A DNA stretch of 64,000 nt, taken from the NCBI GenBank assembly GCA_000514715.1, contig AZWL01000016.1:62001-126000 (forward strand), given 5' to 3'. A program made the translations under genes and the position numbers. Under the pieces are notes generated by a model. The model saw only the letters and a list, made by a program, of their open reading frames with translations, made no database searches and was not told where the DNA came from. The DNA is from Streptomyces sp. CNH099. Its GTDB lineage: Bacteria > Actinomycetota > Actinomycetes > Streptomycetales > Streptomycetaceae. Within the stretch, counting starts at the first letter, position 1. Each line of letters opens with the position of its first letter. This document shows, piece by piece, positions 8,688 through 17,500 of this stretch.

Positions 8688-9662
8688 TCAGGCGGTCCGC
8701 CCGTCGGTGCGGCCGTCGAGGTCCTTCCACCAGTACGCGTACTCGTACTGGCCGCCGGGAGCCACCTCGAACTCGACCTCCGACAGCCCCTCCTCCGTCT
8801 CGAAGCGGTACGTAGCGATCGCGACGCGGTCCGCGGAGAGGATGAGCGGCAGCCCGTCGCCGCTCTCCTGCTCCAGATACTCGCCGTTGGTGCCGACCTC
8901 GTAGGCGTTGACCTCGCCGTTCGCCAGGGCCGCGTCCGCGCCGGTGCCGTTCTCGACCCGGACGTGCACCTCCAGGAGCCCGCCCGGGACCGGCCGGGCA
9001 TCGAGGGTCACTTCGAGCCCGTCGTCGTACGCGATGGTCTCGCCGGCCTCGACCGCGCTGTCGGTCTCGGGCGAGACGGGGGCGAAGTAGTCCATGGCGA
9101 GGACGACGAGCAGGATGCTCATGCCGACGCCCACGACGGCCGCGACGCCGCCCAGCCAGATCCCCCACAGCCCGGACGCCCGGTTGCGGGCCTCGCCGCG
9201 CCGGACGCGGCGGACGGCGGTGACGCCGAAGCCGACGGCGAGACCGCCGAGGACGACGGCGAGAGGGCTGAGGAGCAGGGTGAACGCCAGCGTGGCGCCG
9301 ATGATCCCGAGGGTGAGCGCCGCGATCCCGGCGCCGTTGGCCGGCCCGGCGGGCGGCACCCAGACGTAGGGGCCGGGGAGGTAGGGCTTCGGGCCGTACG
9401 GGCCCGGTCCCGGCGCCGGCTGCGGGCGCAGCCAGCCGGGGGCGGCGGGTACGGGCGGGCCGCCGTCGGGTGCGGGGAGGAGCGCGGCGTCCGGGGCGGG
9501 TGCCGCCGGGTCCGCGGCGGCGGGTGCCCGGCCTGCCTCGGCCACGCCGACCGCTTCGCCCGACCCGGCCGCCGTGACCGCCTCGGGCTCCTCCGGTCCC
9601 CGGGCCGCCTCCACGCGGACCGCGCCTCCCCCCGCCGCGTCGTCCCGCCGGTCCGTGTCCAT
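8688..9662 (-). CDS. DUF4190-type membrane protein with DUF4352-like C-terminal domain
   Basis: 324 residues. The N-terminal third is Ala/Pro-rich and ends in PYVWVPPAGPANG. Two long hydrophobic segments follow (roughly residues 110-135 and 155-185), typical of DUF4190 proteins. The C-terminal part (about 200-324) is a beta-rich, probably extracellular domain with LEVHVRVENGTGAD, resembling DUF4352. A TACAGT -10 lies 7 bases before the ATG with no ribosome site, suggesting a leaderless mRNA. The next gene upstream is also DUF4190-like, so the pair may work together at the membrane. Function unknown. Confidence 0.8.
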   Translation of the reverse strand: MDTDRRDDAAGGGAVRVEAARGPEEPEAVTAAGSGEAVGVAEAGRAPAAADPAAPAPDAALLPAPDGGPPVPAAPGWLRPQPAPGPGPYGPKPYLPGPYVWVPPAGPANGAGIAALTLGIIGATLAFTLLLSPLAVVLGGLAVGFGVTAVRRVRRGEARNRASGLWGIWLGGVAAVVGVGMSILLVVLAMDYFAPVSPETDSAVEAGETIAYDDGLEVTLDARPVPGGLLEVHVRVENGTGADAALANGEVNAYEVGTNGEYLEQESGDGLPLILSADRVAIATYRFETEEGLSEVEFEVAPGGQYEYAYWWKDLDGRTDGRTA

Positions 9663-9669
9663 GGGCTCA

Positions 9670-9675
9670 ACTGTA
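9670..9675 (-). promoter_or_regulatory. Predicted -10 of a leaderless promoter
   Basis: Minus-strand TACAGT sits 7 bases before the start at 9662, and no Shine-Dalgarno sequence is present in between or nearby. Confidence 0.4.
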
Positions 9676-9703
9676 CGAGCCGCACGCGCCCCGCCGGTCC
9701 CGC

Positions 9704-10117
9704 TCACCCCGCGCCGCCGCCCGGCCCCGGCAGCGTCCCCGACCGGTCCGCCATGACCTGCAGGCTCGGTCCCTCGCGCCGGTCCGCGGGCCGCTCCTCC
9801 CCGTCGTCCCCGGAGAAGATCACGCCGGCCAGCGTCAGCACGATCACCGCCGCCGCGACCGCGAACGCCACCGCGCCCGTCGCGATGCCGATCACCGCGT
9901 TCCGTCCCGCGCCCACGCCGTCGCGCCGCGCCCGGCGGTGCGCGAGCAGCCCCAGCACCAGCGCCGCCGGGCCGAGCAGCACCGAGAGCACCATGCCGTA
10001 GAGCGTGGGCAGGAGCGTGACGCCGACGATGCCGCACACCATCGCCTTCGTCCCCAGGCCGGCCGGGTCCCGCCGCGCCCCGGCGGCGGCCGGCGCCGAC
10101 GGACCGCTCGCCGCCAT
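9704..10117 (-). CDS. Small DUF4190-like membrane protein
   Basis: 137 residues. Two hydrophobic helices (about 24-55 and 70-100) are joined by AHRRARRDGVGAGRNAV, the small DUF4190 topology also seen in the neighbouring gene. The ATG at 10117 is preceded by GGGAG at good spacing, so I prefer it to an upstream in-frame start at 10168. A minus-strand TAGCAT (10169-10174) is a probable -10. The gene is divergent from the deaminase gene. Function unknown. Confidence 0.75.
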   Translation of the reverse strand: MAASGPSAPAAAGARRDPAGLGTKAMVCGIVGVTLLPTLYGMVLSVLLGPAALVLGLLAHRRARRDGVGAGRNAVIGIATGAVAFAVAAAVIVLTLAGVIFSGDDGEERPADRREGPSLQVMADRSGTLPGPGGGAG

Positions 10118-10207
10118 ATCCGCTCCCCTCCCCGCCCTCCGCGCGCCGCCACGCGCGCGCGTTCGCACATGCTACGGAGCCGGGCCGGCGGCGTCAGTCC
10201 CTTGGCA

Positions 10208-10213
10208 TACGAT
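10208..10213 (+). promoter_or_regulatory. Predicted -10 of a leaderless promoter (deaminase gene)
   Basis: TACGAT is followed by exactly 6 bases and the ATG at 10220. No ribosome site is present, so the transcript probably begins at the start codon. Confidence 0.45.
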
Positions 10214-10219
10214 GATGTG

Positions 10220-11290
10220 ATGGCCGATCTCGACTCCTTCATCTCCGGTCTGCCGAAGGCCGAGCTCCACGTCCACCACGTCGGCTCCGCGTCCCCCCGC
10301 ATCGTCGCCGAACTCGCCGCCCGGCACCCGGACTCGACGGTGCCCGCGGACGCGGCCGCCCTGGCCGACTTCTTCACCTTCCGCGACTTCGCCCACTTCA
10401 TCGAGATCTACCTCTCCGTGGTCGACCTCGTCCGGGACCCGGAGGACGTGCGCCTGCTGACGTACGAGATCGCCCGCGACATGGCCCGGCAGAACATCCG
10501 CTACGCCGAGCTGACCGTCACCCCGTACAGCTCCACGAGCCGCGGCATCCCCGACCGCGCCTTCCTCGACGCCCTGGAGGACGCCCGCCGCGGCGCCGAG
10601 TCCGAGCTGGGCGTCGTGCTGCGCTGGTGTTTCGACATCCCCGGCGAGGCGGGGCTGGCCGCGGCCGAGGAGACCGCGCGGATCGCCGTCGACGTCGGCT
10701 GCGAGGGCCTCGTGGCCTTCGGCCTGGGCGGCCCCGAGAGGGGCGTGCCGCGCGGTCAGTTCAAGCCGTACTTCGACCGGGCCCTGGCCGCCGGGCTGCG
10801 CAGCGTCCCGCACGCCGGCGAGACGACCGGGCCGCAGACGGTCTGGGACGCCGTCACCGAGCTGCGCGCCGAGCGCATCGGGCACGGCACGAGCGCCGCG
10901 CAGGACCCGAAGCTGCTGGGGCACCTCGCCGAGTCGGGCATTCCGCTGGAGGTCTGCCCGACCTCCAACGTGGCCACGAAGGCGGTCCCCTCGCTCGACG
11001 AGCACCCGCTGCGGCGGATCGTCGACGCGGGCGTGCTGGTCGCGCTGGGCAGCGACGACCCGCCGATGTTCGGTACGGACCTCAACACGGAGTACGCGGT
11101 GGCCGCCCGCCTCCTCGGACTCGACGAGGCCGGGGTCGCGGCCCTCGCGAAGAACTCCGTCGCGGCGTCCTTCATGGAGCCGGCCGCGAAGGCGGCGCTG
11201 ACGGCGGAGATCGACGCCTATCTCGCCGCCTGGCCGGCGGCGGCCACCGCCCCCGGCGCCCCCCGGCCCGCGACCCCGCCCGCCCTGTGA
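10220..11290 (+). CDS. Adenosine deaminase family; possibly aminodeoxyfutalosine deaminase
   Basis: 356-residue zinc-dependent TIM-barrel deaminase. Metal and catalytic residues are visible: H17 and H19 in LHVHHVGS, H198 in PHAGE, H222 in IGHGTS, and D279/D280 in GSDDPP. The N-terminal HVHHVGS replaces the HLHLDGS of typical adenosine deaminases. I recall that Streptomyces enzymes of this subgroup at this locus were shown to deaminate 6-aminodeoxyfutalosine in the alternative menaquinone pathway; this is remembered, not verified. The stop overlaps the GTG of the GDPD gene, so the two are co-translated. Plain adenosine deaminase remains the alternative. Confidence 0.88.
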   Translation: MADLDSFISGLPKAELHVHHVGSASPRIVAELAARHPDSTVPADAAALADFFTFRDFAHFIEIYLSVVDLVRDPEDVRLLTYEIARDMARQNIRYAELTVTPYSSTSRGIPDRAFLDALEDARRGAESELGVVLRWCFDIPGEAGLAAAEETARIAVDVGCEGLVAFGLGGPERGVPRGQFKPYFDRALAAGLRSVPHAGETTGPQTVWDAVTELRAERIGHGTSAAQDPKLLGHLAESGIPLEVCPTSNVATKAVPSLDEHPLRRIVDAGVLVALGSDDPPMFGTDLNTEYAVAARLLGLDEAGVAALAKNSVAASFMEPAAKAALTAEIDAYLAAWPAAATAPGAPRPATPPAL

Positions 11291-11985
11291 CGGCCCCCGC
11301 CCCCGCCCGAACGCTGGCCGTCGCCCACCGCGGCGATCCGTACGTCGTACGCGAGAACACCCTCGGGTCGCTGCGCTCGGCGGTGGCGGCGGGTGCGGAC
11401 GCCGTCGAGTTCGACGTCCGGCTCACGGGGGACGGCGTGCCGGTGCTGCTGCACGACCGCACGCTGCAGCGGCTGTGGGGGCAGGAGGCGACGCTCGCGT
11501 CGTTGTCGTACGCGGAGGTCCAGGAGCGCTCCGGCGGCGGCATCCCGACGCTGCGCGAGGCGCTGAAGATCATGGCGGAGAGCCCGGGCGTGCGCTCCTT
11601 CATCGACCTCCCGGACCCGGCCGCCGCCGAGCCCACCATCGCGGAGGTGCTGGAATCCGACGCGGCGGCCCGCACGTACTACTGCGGCGGCACCGCCGCC
11701 CTGCTCACCATCCGCGCCGCGTACCCCGCCGCCGAGATAGCCCTCACCTGCTCCTCCCCCGTCCCGTACCGCGCCGGCCTGCTCCGGCGGCTGCGCCCGC
11801 AGTGGCTCAACTACCGCTTCGGACTCCTCGACGAGGCCACGGTCCGCGAGGACCACGAGGCGGGCTACCGGGTGTCCTGCTGGACGGTCGACTGGCCGCG
11901 CAACTGGCGCCGCCTGACCGCGATGGGCGTGGACGCGATCACCAGCAACCGCATCCGGGGCCTGCGCCGCCACCTCGGCTCCTGA
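11287..11985 (+). CDS. Glycerophosphodiester phosphodiesterase family protein
   Basis: 232-residue GDPD-type TIM barrel hydrolysing glycerophosphodiesters to sn-glycerol 3-phosphate and an alcohol. Motifs are VAHRGDPYVVRENTLGS (catalytic HRG and metal glutamate), VEFDVRLTGDGVPVLLHD, and C-terminal SCWTVDWPRNW with GVDAITSNR. No signal peptide, so it is probably cytoplasmic. The GTG start overlaps the preceding stop by GTGA, indicating coupling to the deaminase gene although the chemistry is unrelated. Confidence 0.9.
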   Translation: MTAPAPARTLAVAHRGDPYVVRENTLGSLRSAVAAGADAVEFDVRLTGDGVPVLLHDRTLQRLWGQEATLASLSYAEVQERSGGGIPTLREALKIMAESPGVRSFIDLPDPAAAEPTIAEVLESDAAARTYYCGGTAALLTIRAAYPAAEIALTCSSPVPYRAGLLRRLRPQWLNYRFGLLDEATVREDHEAGYRVSCWTVDWPRNWRRLTAMGVDAITSNRIRGLRRHLGS

Positions 11986-12111
11986 GGGGGTTTCCCGCGG
12001 CGGGGCCGCAGCCGGGCGACGGCGACCCCGTGCCCCCGCGGGCCGCCGTGCGCAACCGGCGGCGCCGCGCGGCGGGGGCTCGACTCCCCTGCCGCGCGGC
12101 TCTCTTCCGCT

Positions 12112-12141
12112 CCGTACGCCGGCTGTCCGGACGGCGTACGG
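12112..12141 (-). terminator. Hairpin terminator of the efflux pump gene
   Basis: CCGTACGCCG (12112-12121) pairs perfectly with CGGCGTACGG (12132-12141) around a 10-nt loop, 3 bp past the MFS stop. More GC-rich hairpins fill 12060-12100 between the two convergent genes. Confidence 0.6.
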
Positions 12142-12144
12142 GCC

Positions 12145-13800
12145 TCAGCGACCGGCTTCCGCCGGCACCGGGGTCCCGTCCGGCGCGGCCGGGGCCGCGG
12201 GCTCCGCGGGCTCCGCGGCCGAAGCCGCTTCCGCCTCCGCTTCCGCCTCCGGCGCCGGTGCGCCCGAGGCCGGGACGCGGCGCAGCAGCGTCGCCGACAG
12301 CACCGCCGCCGCCACCGCCAGCCCCGCCGCGACCGCCGCCGCCACGTTGAGCCCGCTGGCGAACGCGGCCTTCGCCGGTGCGAGCACCGCCTCGCCCAGC
12401 GCCGCGGGCAGGTCCTCCGCCGCGCTCAGCGCACCCGGCAGGGTGTCGCGGGCGGCGGCGTCCGCGCCGTCCGGTACGCCGGCGGGGGCGGCGTCCATCG
12501 CGGGGGCCATGTCGCCGCGGTAGACGGCGGTGCCGACGCTGCCGAGGAGGGCGATGCCGAGGGCGACGCCGAGGTCGCTCGCGGTGCTGTTGACCGCCGA
12601 CGCGGCGCCCGCCTTCTCCGGCGGGGCGGAGCCGATCACCAGGTTGGTGGCCAGCGCCATCACCGGCGCGATGCCCGGGTAGAGCAGGTAGAACCCGGTG
12701 ATGAGCATCGGCAGCCCGCCCACGCTGTCGACCTGGGTGAGGACCACGTACCCCGCCGCCGACAGCAGGCTGCCCGCCGCCACGACGTACCCCGGGCGCA
12801 CCCTGCGGGCGATCACCGGCGACAGCATCGAGACGATCACCAGCAGCACCGCCGCCGGCAGGATCCACAGCCCCGCCTCCAGCGGCGTCAGCTCCTCGAC
12901 GAGCTGCAGGTACTGCGTGAAGAGCAGGTACACGCCGCCCAGCGCGACGGCGCTGAGGAGGAAGACGGCCAGGGCGCCGCTGAAGGTGCGGTCGCCGAAC
13001 AGCCGCATGTCGAGCAGCGGGTCGCTCAGCCGCAGCTGCCGCCGTACGAACACGGTCGACAGCACGACGCCGAGCAGGAGTGCGACGATCGCGGTGGCGT
13101 TGACGCCGTGCGCGGCCATCTCCTTCACCCCGTACACGACGGGCAGCACCGTGACCGTCGACAGCGCCACGCTCGGCAGGTCGAGCCGCCCCGGCCGCGG
13201 CGCCCGGTACTCGGGCACCAGGAACGGCGCCGTGAGGAGCACCAGCGCCATCACCGGCGCGCCCGCCAGCAGGGCGGCGCCCCACCAGAAGTTCTCCAGC
13301 AGCAGCCCGCCCACCAGCGGGCCGACGGCCACGCCGACGGACACCGACGCCGCCCACAGGCCGATGGCGGTGGCGCGCTGCCTGGCGTCCTGGAACATGT
13401 TGCTGATCAGCGACAGCGTCGACGGCATCACCGCCGCCGCGCCCACGCCCATCACGGCGCGCGCCGCGATCAGCGCCTCCGCGCCCGGCGCGAACGCGGC
13501 CGCCGCCGACGCCGCGCCGAACGCCGCGGCGCCGAAGAGCAGGATGCGGCGGCGGCCGATGCGGTCGCCGAGTGTGCCCATGGCGACGAGCAGGCCGGCC
13601 ATCATGAAGCCGTAGATGTCGTTGATCCACAGCAGCTGGCTGCTGCTGGGGCCGAGGTCGGCGGCGATGTCGGGGGTGGCGAGGAAGAGCACGGTCATCG
13701 TGACGAAGAGCAGGACCGTCGGCGCGAGGAGCACCGCGAGGCCGATCCACTGCCTGGGGCCGGCGCGCAGCGCGGCGGCCTCCGGGGCGGTTGCGGACAT
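12145..13800 (-). CDS. DHA2-family (14-helix) MFS drug efflux transporter
   Basis: 551-residue drug:H+ antiporter of the inner membrane, DHA2 (QacA/EmrB-like) group. The loop 2-3 motif is GTLGDRIGRRRILLFG. Antiporter motif C-like GLWAASVSVGVAVGPLVGG follows helix 5. About fourteen hydrophobic segments are visible, with a large loop before the last helix and a C-terminal Ala/Glu/Pro tail of about 50 residues. It lies 36 bp downstream of the flavodoxin-fold reductase gene on the same strand, so they probably form an operon divergent from the BTAD regulator, which likely controls them. Confidence 0.92.
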   Translation of the reverse strand: MSATAPEAAALRAGPRQWIGLAVLLAPTVLLFVTMTVLFLATPDIAADLGPSSSQLLWINDIYGFMMAGLLVAMGTLGDRIGRRRILLFGAAAFGAASAAAAFAPGAEALIAARAVMGVGAAAVMPSTLSLISNMFQDARQRATAIGLWAASVSVGVAVGPLVGGLLLENFWWGAALLAGAPVMALVLLTAPFLVPEYRAPRPGRLDLPSVALSTVTVLPVVYGVKEMAAHGVNATAIVALLLGVVLSTVFVRRQLRLSDPLLDMRLFGDRTFSGALAVFLLSAVALGGVYLLFTQYLQLVEELTPLEAGLWILPAAVLLVIVSMLSPVIARRVRPGYVVAAGSLLSAAGYVVLTQVDSVGGLPMLITGFYLLYPGIAPVMALATNLVIGSAPPEKAGAASAVNSTASDLGVALGIALLGSVGTAVYRGDMAPAMDAAPAGVPDGADAAARDTLPGALSAAEDLPAALGEAVLAPAKAAFASGLNVAAAVAAGLAVAAAVLSATLLRRVPASGAPAPEAEAEAEAASAAEPAEPAAPAAPDGTPVPAEAGR

Positions 13801-13836
13801 GATTGTTCTCGTTTCCGGGTTCGGGGACGGTCGGGT

Positions 13837-14367
13837 TCAGAAGGGGTACGGGGTGTGGGCGCGGGCGGCGCGCAGGGCGCGGGCCCACCAGATGAGCTGG
13901 TCGAGCGCGTCGTCGGGGCAGTCGGTCTCGTACACGGTCAGCGCGTGTGCCTCGGCGAGGTCGGCGCGCAGCGCCCGCAGCGCGCGCGGGGCTCCCTCCC
14001 CCGCCCGTACGTGCAGCGCCACCGGCCGGGCCTTGAACGCCTCCGCGCACCAGGCCAGCGCCCGCCGCAGCGGGCCGGGCGCCCGCGGCTCCGGCGCGGC
14101 CGGCGCCACGACGACGAACCCGTCGGCGGCGGCCAGCCACGGCCGCAGCTCCCGCACGGCGGGCGGCACCGGCGCGGCGCCGGGCAGCACACCGTGGCAC
14201 GGCTCCGGCAGGCAGGCCGCCGCGAGGTCGATGAGGTCCACCTCCAGGCAGGCCCGCCGCCCCGCGATCCCGGCGAGCCGCCGGGCCTCGGCGCCGGCCG
14301 CCCGGCCGGGCACGAGGCCGCCGAGGACGGTCAGCCGCAGCGTGCCGTCCTCGGCATCCGTCTCCAT
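13837..14367 (-). CDS. NAD(P)H-dependent FMN reductase-like flavoprotein (divergent)
   Basis: 176 residues with a flavodoxin-like start (LTVLGGLVPGRAAGAEARRL), EVDLIDLA, and AADGFVVVAPAAPEPRAPGP. In typical family members the last segment contains a PEYN motif; here it is replaced by PAAPE, so FMN or substrate binding may differ. GGGAGGAGG lies about 8 bases before the ATG. It is first in an operon with the efflux pump and divergent from the BTAD regulator. A role in quinone or drug reduction is only inferred from context. Confidence 0.7.
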   Translation of the reverse strand: METDAEDGTLRLTVLGGLVPGRAAGAEARRLAGIAGRRACLEVDLIDLAAACLPEPCHGVLPGAAPVPPAVRELRPWLAAADGFVVVAPAAPEPRAPGPLRRALAWCAEAFKARPVALHVRAGEGAPRALRALRADLAEAHALTVYETDCPDDALDQLIWWARALRAARAHTPYPF

Positions 14368-14525
14368 CAGGGGCCTCCTCCCGCTCGTTCGCGACGACGT
14401 GGACCACGTTCCGGCAGAGCGCTCCAGGTCTCCTTCGGATCCGCTTCCGGCCCGCTGCGGGTCGGCTGCTGGTACGGGCCTGAGCAGGGCACGAAGCGCC
14501 GCGCGGGGGTGTCGGCGGACTGGGT

Positions 14526-14531
14526 TACGGT
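14526..14531 (+). promoter_or_regulatory. Predicted -10 of a leaderless promoter (BTAD regulator)
   Basis: TACGGT is followed by exactly 6 bases and ATG at 14538; there is no convincing Shine-Dalgarno sequence. The 170-bp divergent region 14368-14537 must hold both promoters. Confidence 0.4.
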
Positions 14532-14537
14532 GAACGG

Positions 14538-17500
14538 ATGCGCTTCGGTGTGCTCGGTCCGCTGGCGGTGTGGACGGCCGACGGCCAGGCGGTCCGCGTG
14601 CCGGAGGTGAAGGTCCGCAGCCTCCTCGCCGACCTGCTCGTCCACGCCGGCCGCGCCGTGCCCGCCGACCGGCTCGTGGACGACCTGTGGGGCGACGCCC
14701 CGCCGGCGAACCCGGCCGGCGCCCTGCAGACCCGCGTCTCCCAGCTGCGCCGCGCGCTGGAGGACGCCGAGCCGGGCGCCCGCGCGCTCGTCGTCTCCCG
14801 CCCGCCGGGGTACCTGCTGGACGTCGCCCCCGAGGCCACCGACACCGGCCGCTTCGCGGCCCTGACCGCCGCGGCCCGCCGCGCCGACGGACCCCGGGAG
14901 CGCGCGGCGCTGCTCGCGGACGCGCTCGCGCTGTGGCGGGGCGAGGTGCTGGCGGACTTCGCCGACGAGGAGTTCGCGCGGGCGGAGATCGCGCGGCTCG
15001 ACGAGCTGCGCCTGACGGCCCTCGAAGAGCAGGCCGAGGCCCGGCTCGACCTGGGTGAACACGCGCTCCTCGCCGACGAGCTCGGCGACCTCGTCGCCCG
15101 CCACCCGCTGCGCGAGCGGCTGCGCGCCGCGCAGTTGCGCGCGCTGTACCGGGCGGGGCGGCAGAGCGAGGCGCTGGCGAGCTACGGGCGGCTGCGCGCG
15201 CAGCTCGCGGAGGAGCTGGGCCTGGACCCGGGGCCGCAGCTGGTCGCGCTGCACCAGGCGATCCTGGAGCAGGACCCGGCGCTCGGCCCGCCGGAGCACC
15301 AGGCGGCGGTACGGGGCAACCTGCCGGCGGCACACGGGGAGCTGATCGGCCGCGCCGAGGCGGTGGCCGCGGTACGGGAACTGCTGTCGGCGGGCCGGCT
15401 GGTGACGCTGACCGGCCCCGGCGGGGTGGGCAAGACCCGGCTGGCGCTGGAGACGGCCCGGGGGCTGCCGGGGTCGTTCCCGGACGGGGTGTGGCTGGTG
15501 GAGCTGTCGGCGCTGACGCCGCCGCGGCCCGGGACGGCGGCCCCGGACGGCGACCCGGACGGGAACCGGGACGGCGACCGCGCGCCCGACGCCGACAAGG
15601 CGGCGGAGGTGGTGGCCGCGGCCCTCGGCGTACGGGACGAGACGGCCGGCGGCGGGCTGCTGCCCGGCGCCGGCGCCACGGCCCCGGCGGAGCGGCTGGC
15701 CGAGGCGCTGCGCACGAAGCGGGCGCTGCTGGTCCTCGACAACTGCGAGCACGTCGTGGACGCCGTCGCCGCGCTCTGCGCCCGGCTCCTCGCCGCGGCG
15801 CCGGGGGTGCGCATGCTGGCGACGGGGCAGGAGCCGCTGGGCGTCGGCGGCGAACGGCTGTGGCCGGTGGCCCCGCTGGACGTCCCGCCACCGGTGCCGG
15901 ACCCGGCGGCGCCGGCGGCGGCCGGGCCGGGCGGCACGGCAGCGACCGACCCCGGCGACGCCGCCGCCTCCGGCGGTCCGATGACGGACAGGGCGCCCGC
16001 AGGGGCCGGGCCCCGCGGCACCGCCGCGGACCGGCCCGGAGCCCTCGGCACCGCCTCGCCGGGCGCACCCGGCACGGGCCGGCCGGCCGGCTCCGGTGGC
16101 GCCGAGCGCCCGGCTGCCGGCCCCGCACCGGGGTCGACCGCCGCCACCGGCCCCGCCCGTACCACCGCCTCCGCCACCCACCTGGCCGGCGCGGCCGCCC
16201 CCGCGACCGACCCCGCACCCCGGCTCGACGCGCTCCGCGCCTCCGGCGCCGTGCGGCTCTTCGCCGAGCGGGCGGCCGCCGCCGCGCCCGGCTTCACCGT
16301 CGACGCGGCCAACGCCGCCGCCGTGGCCACCGTCTGCCGCCGCCTCGACGGCATCCCCCTCGCCCTGGAGCTGGCCGCCACCCGCGTGCGGGCCCTCGGC
16401 GTCCACGAGCTGGCCGCCCGCCTCGACGACCGGTTCCGGCTGCTCTCCGCGGGCCCGCGCGACGCGCCCGCCCGGCAGCGCACCCTGCGCGCGATGCTCG
16501 ACTGGAGCTGGGAGCTGCTGACCGCCCCCGAGCAGGCCGTGCTCCGCCGCCTGTCGATCCACGCGGACGGCTGCACGCTGCGCGCCGCCGAGGCGGTCTG
16601 CGCGGGCGACGGCATCGCTGAGGACGACGTCCTCGGCCTCCTCGCCCGCCTCGTCGACCGCTCCCTGGTCATGACCGCCCCCGGCGACGGGGTCGCCCCC
16701 GTCCGCTACCACCTGCTGGAGTCCGTCGCCGCCTACGGCCACGAACGGCTCTGCGAGGCCGGCGAGTCCGCCTCCGTGCGCCGCCGCCACACCGCGCACT
16801 ACGCCGCGCTGGCCGCCGCGGCGGAGCCCCGGCTGCGCGGCCCCGACCAGCGCCGGTGGCTGCTACGCCTCGACGCCGAGTCGGCCAACATGCGTGCGGC
16901 GCTGGACGACGCGGTACGCACCGGCGCCGCGGTCACGGCGCTGCGCCTGGCCGGCGACCTCGCGTGGTACTGGGTGCTGCGCGGCCGGCTCGGCGAGGGC
17001 CGCCGCTTCCTGACCACCGCGCTGACGGCGGCTCCCGCGCCGGAACAACCGGAACAAAGCGCCCCGGGATCCACCGCCGCCGAACCGCCCCCGCCCGGCC
17101 CTGCCGAGCCGCCCACCCCCGGCCTGACGGCCGCCCGCACCGCCGCCCGCACCTGGCGCGCCGCCATGACACTCCGCCTCGGCGAGCCCCTCTCCCCCGA
17201 CGCCCTGCCCGTCCCCCGCCCGGCGCCGCCCACCGCGCTCGCCGAACTGGCCGCCGGCGCCCGGGCGGACGCCTTCCTCGGCCTCGCCCGGCTCGGCCTC
17301 GGCCCGCTGCCCGACGGGGACGACCCGCTGGCCCGCGCCGAGGAGGTCTTCCGCGCCCTCGGCGACCAGTGGGGCACCGCCGCGGTGTCCAGCACGATCG
17401 CCCGGCACGCGGTGCTCCGCGGCGACCTGCCGGCGCTCGCGGAGTACGGGGAGCGCAGCATGGCGCTCTTCGCCGCGCTCGGCGACCGCTGGGGCCAGCT

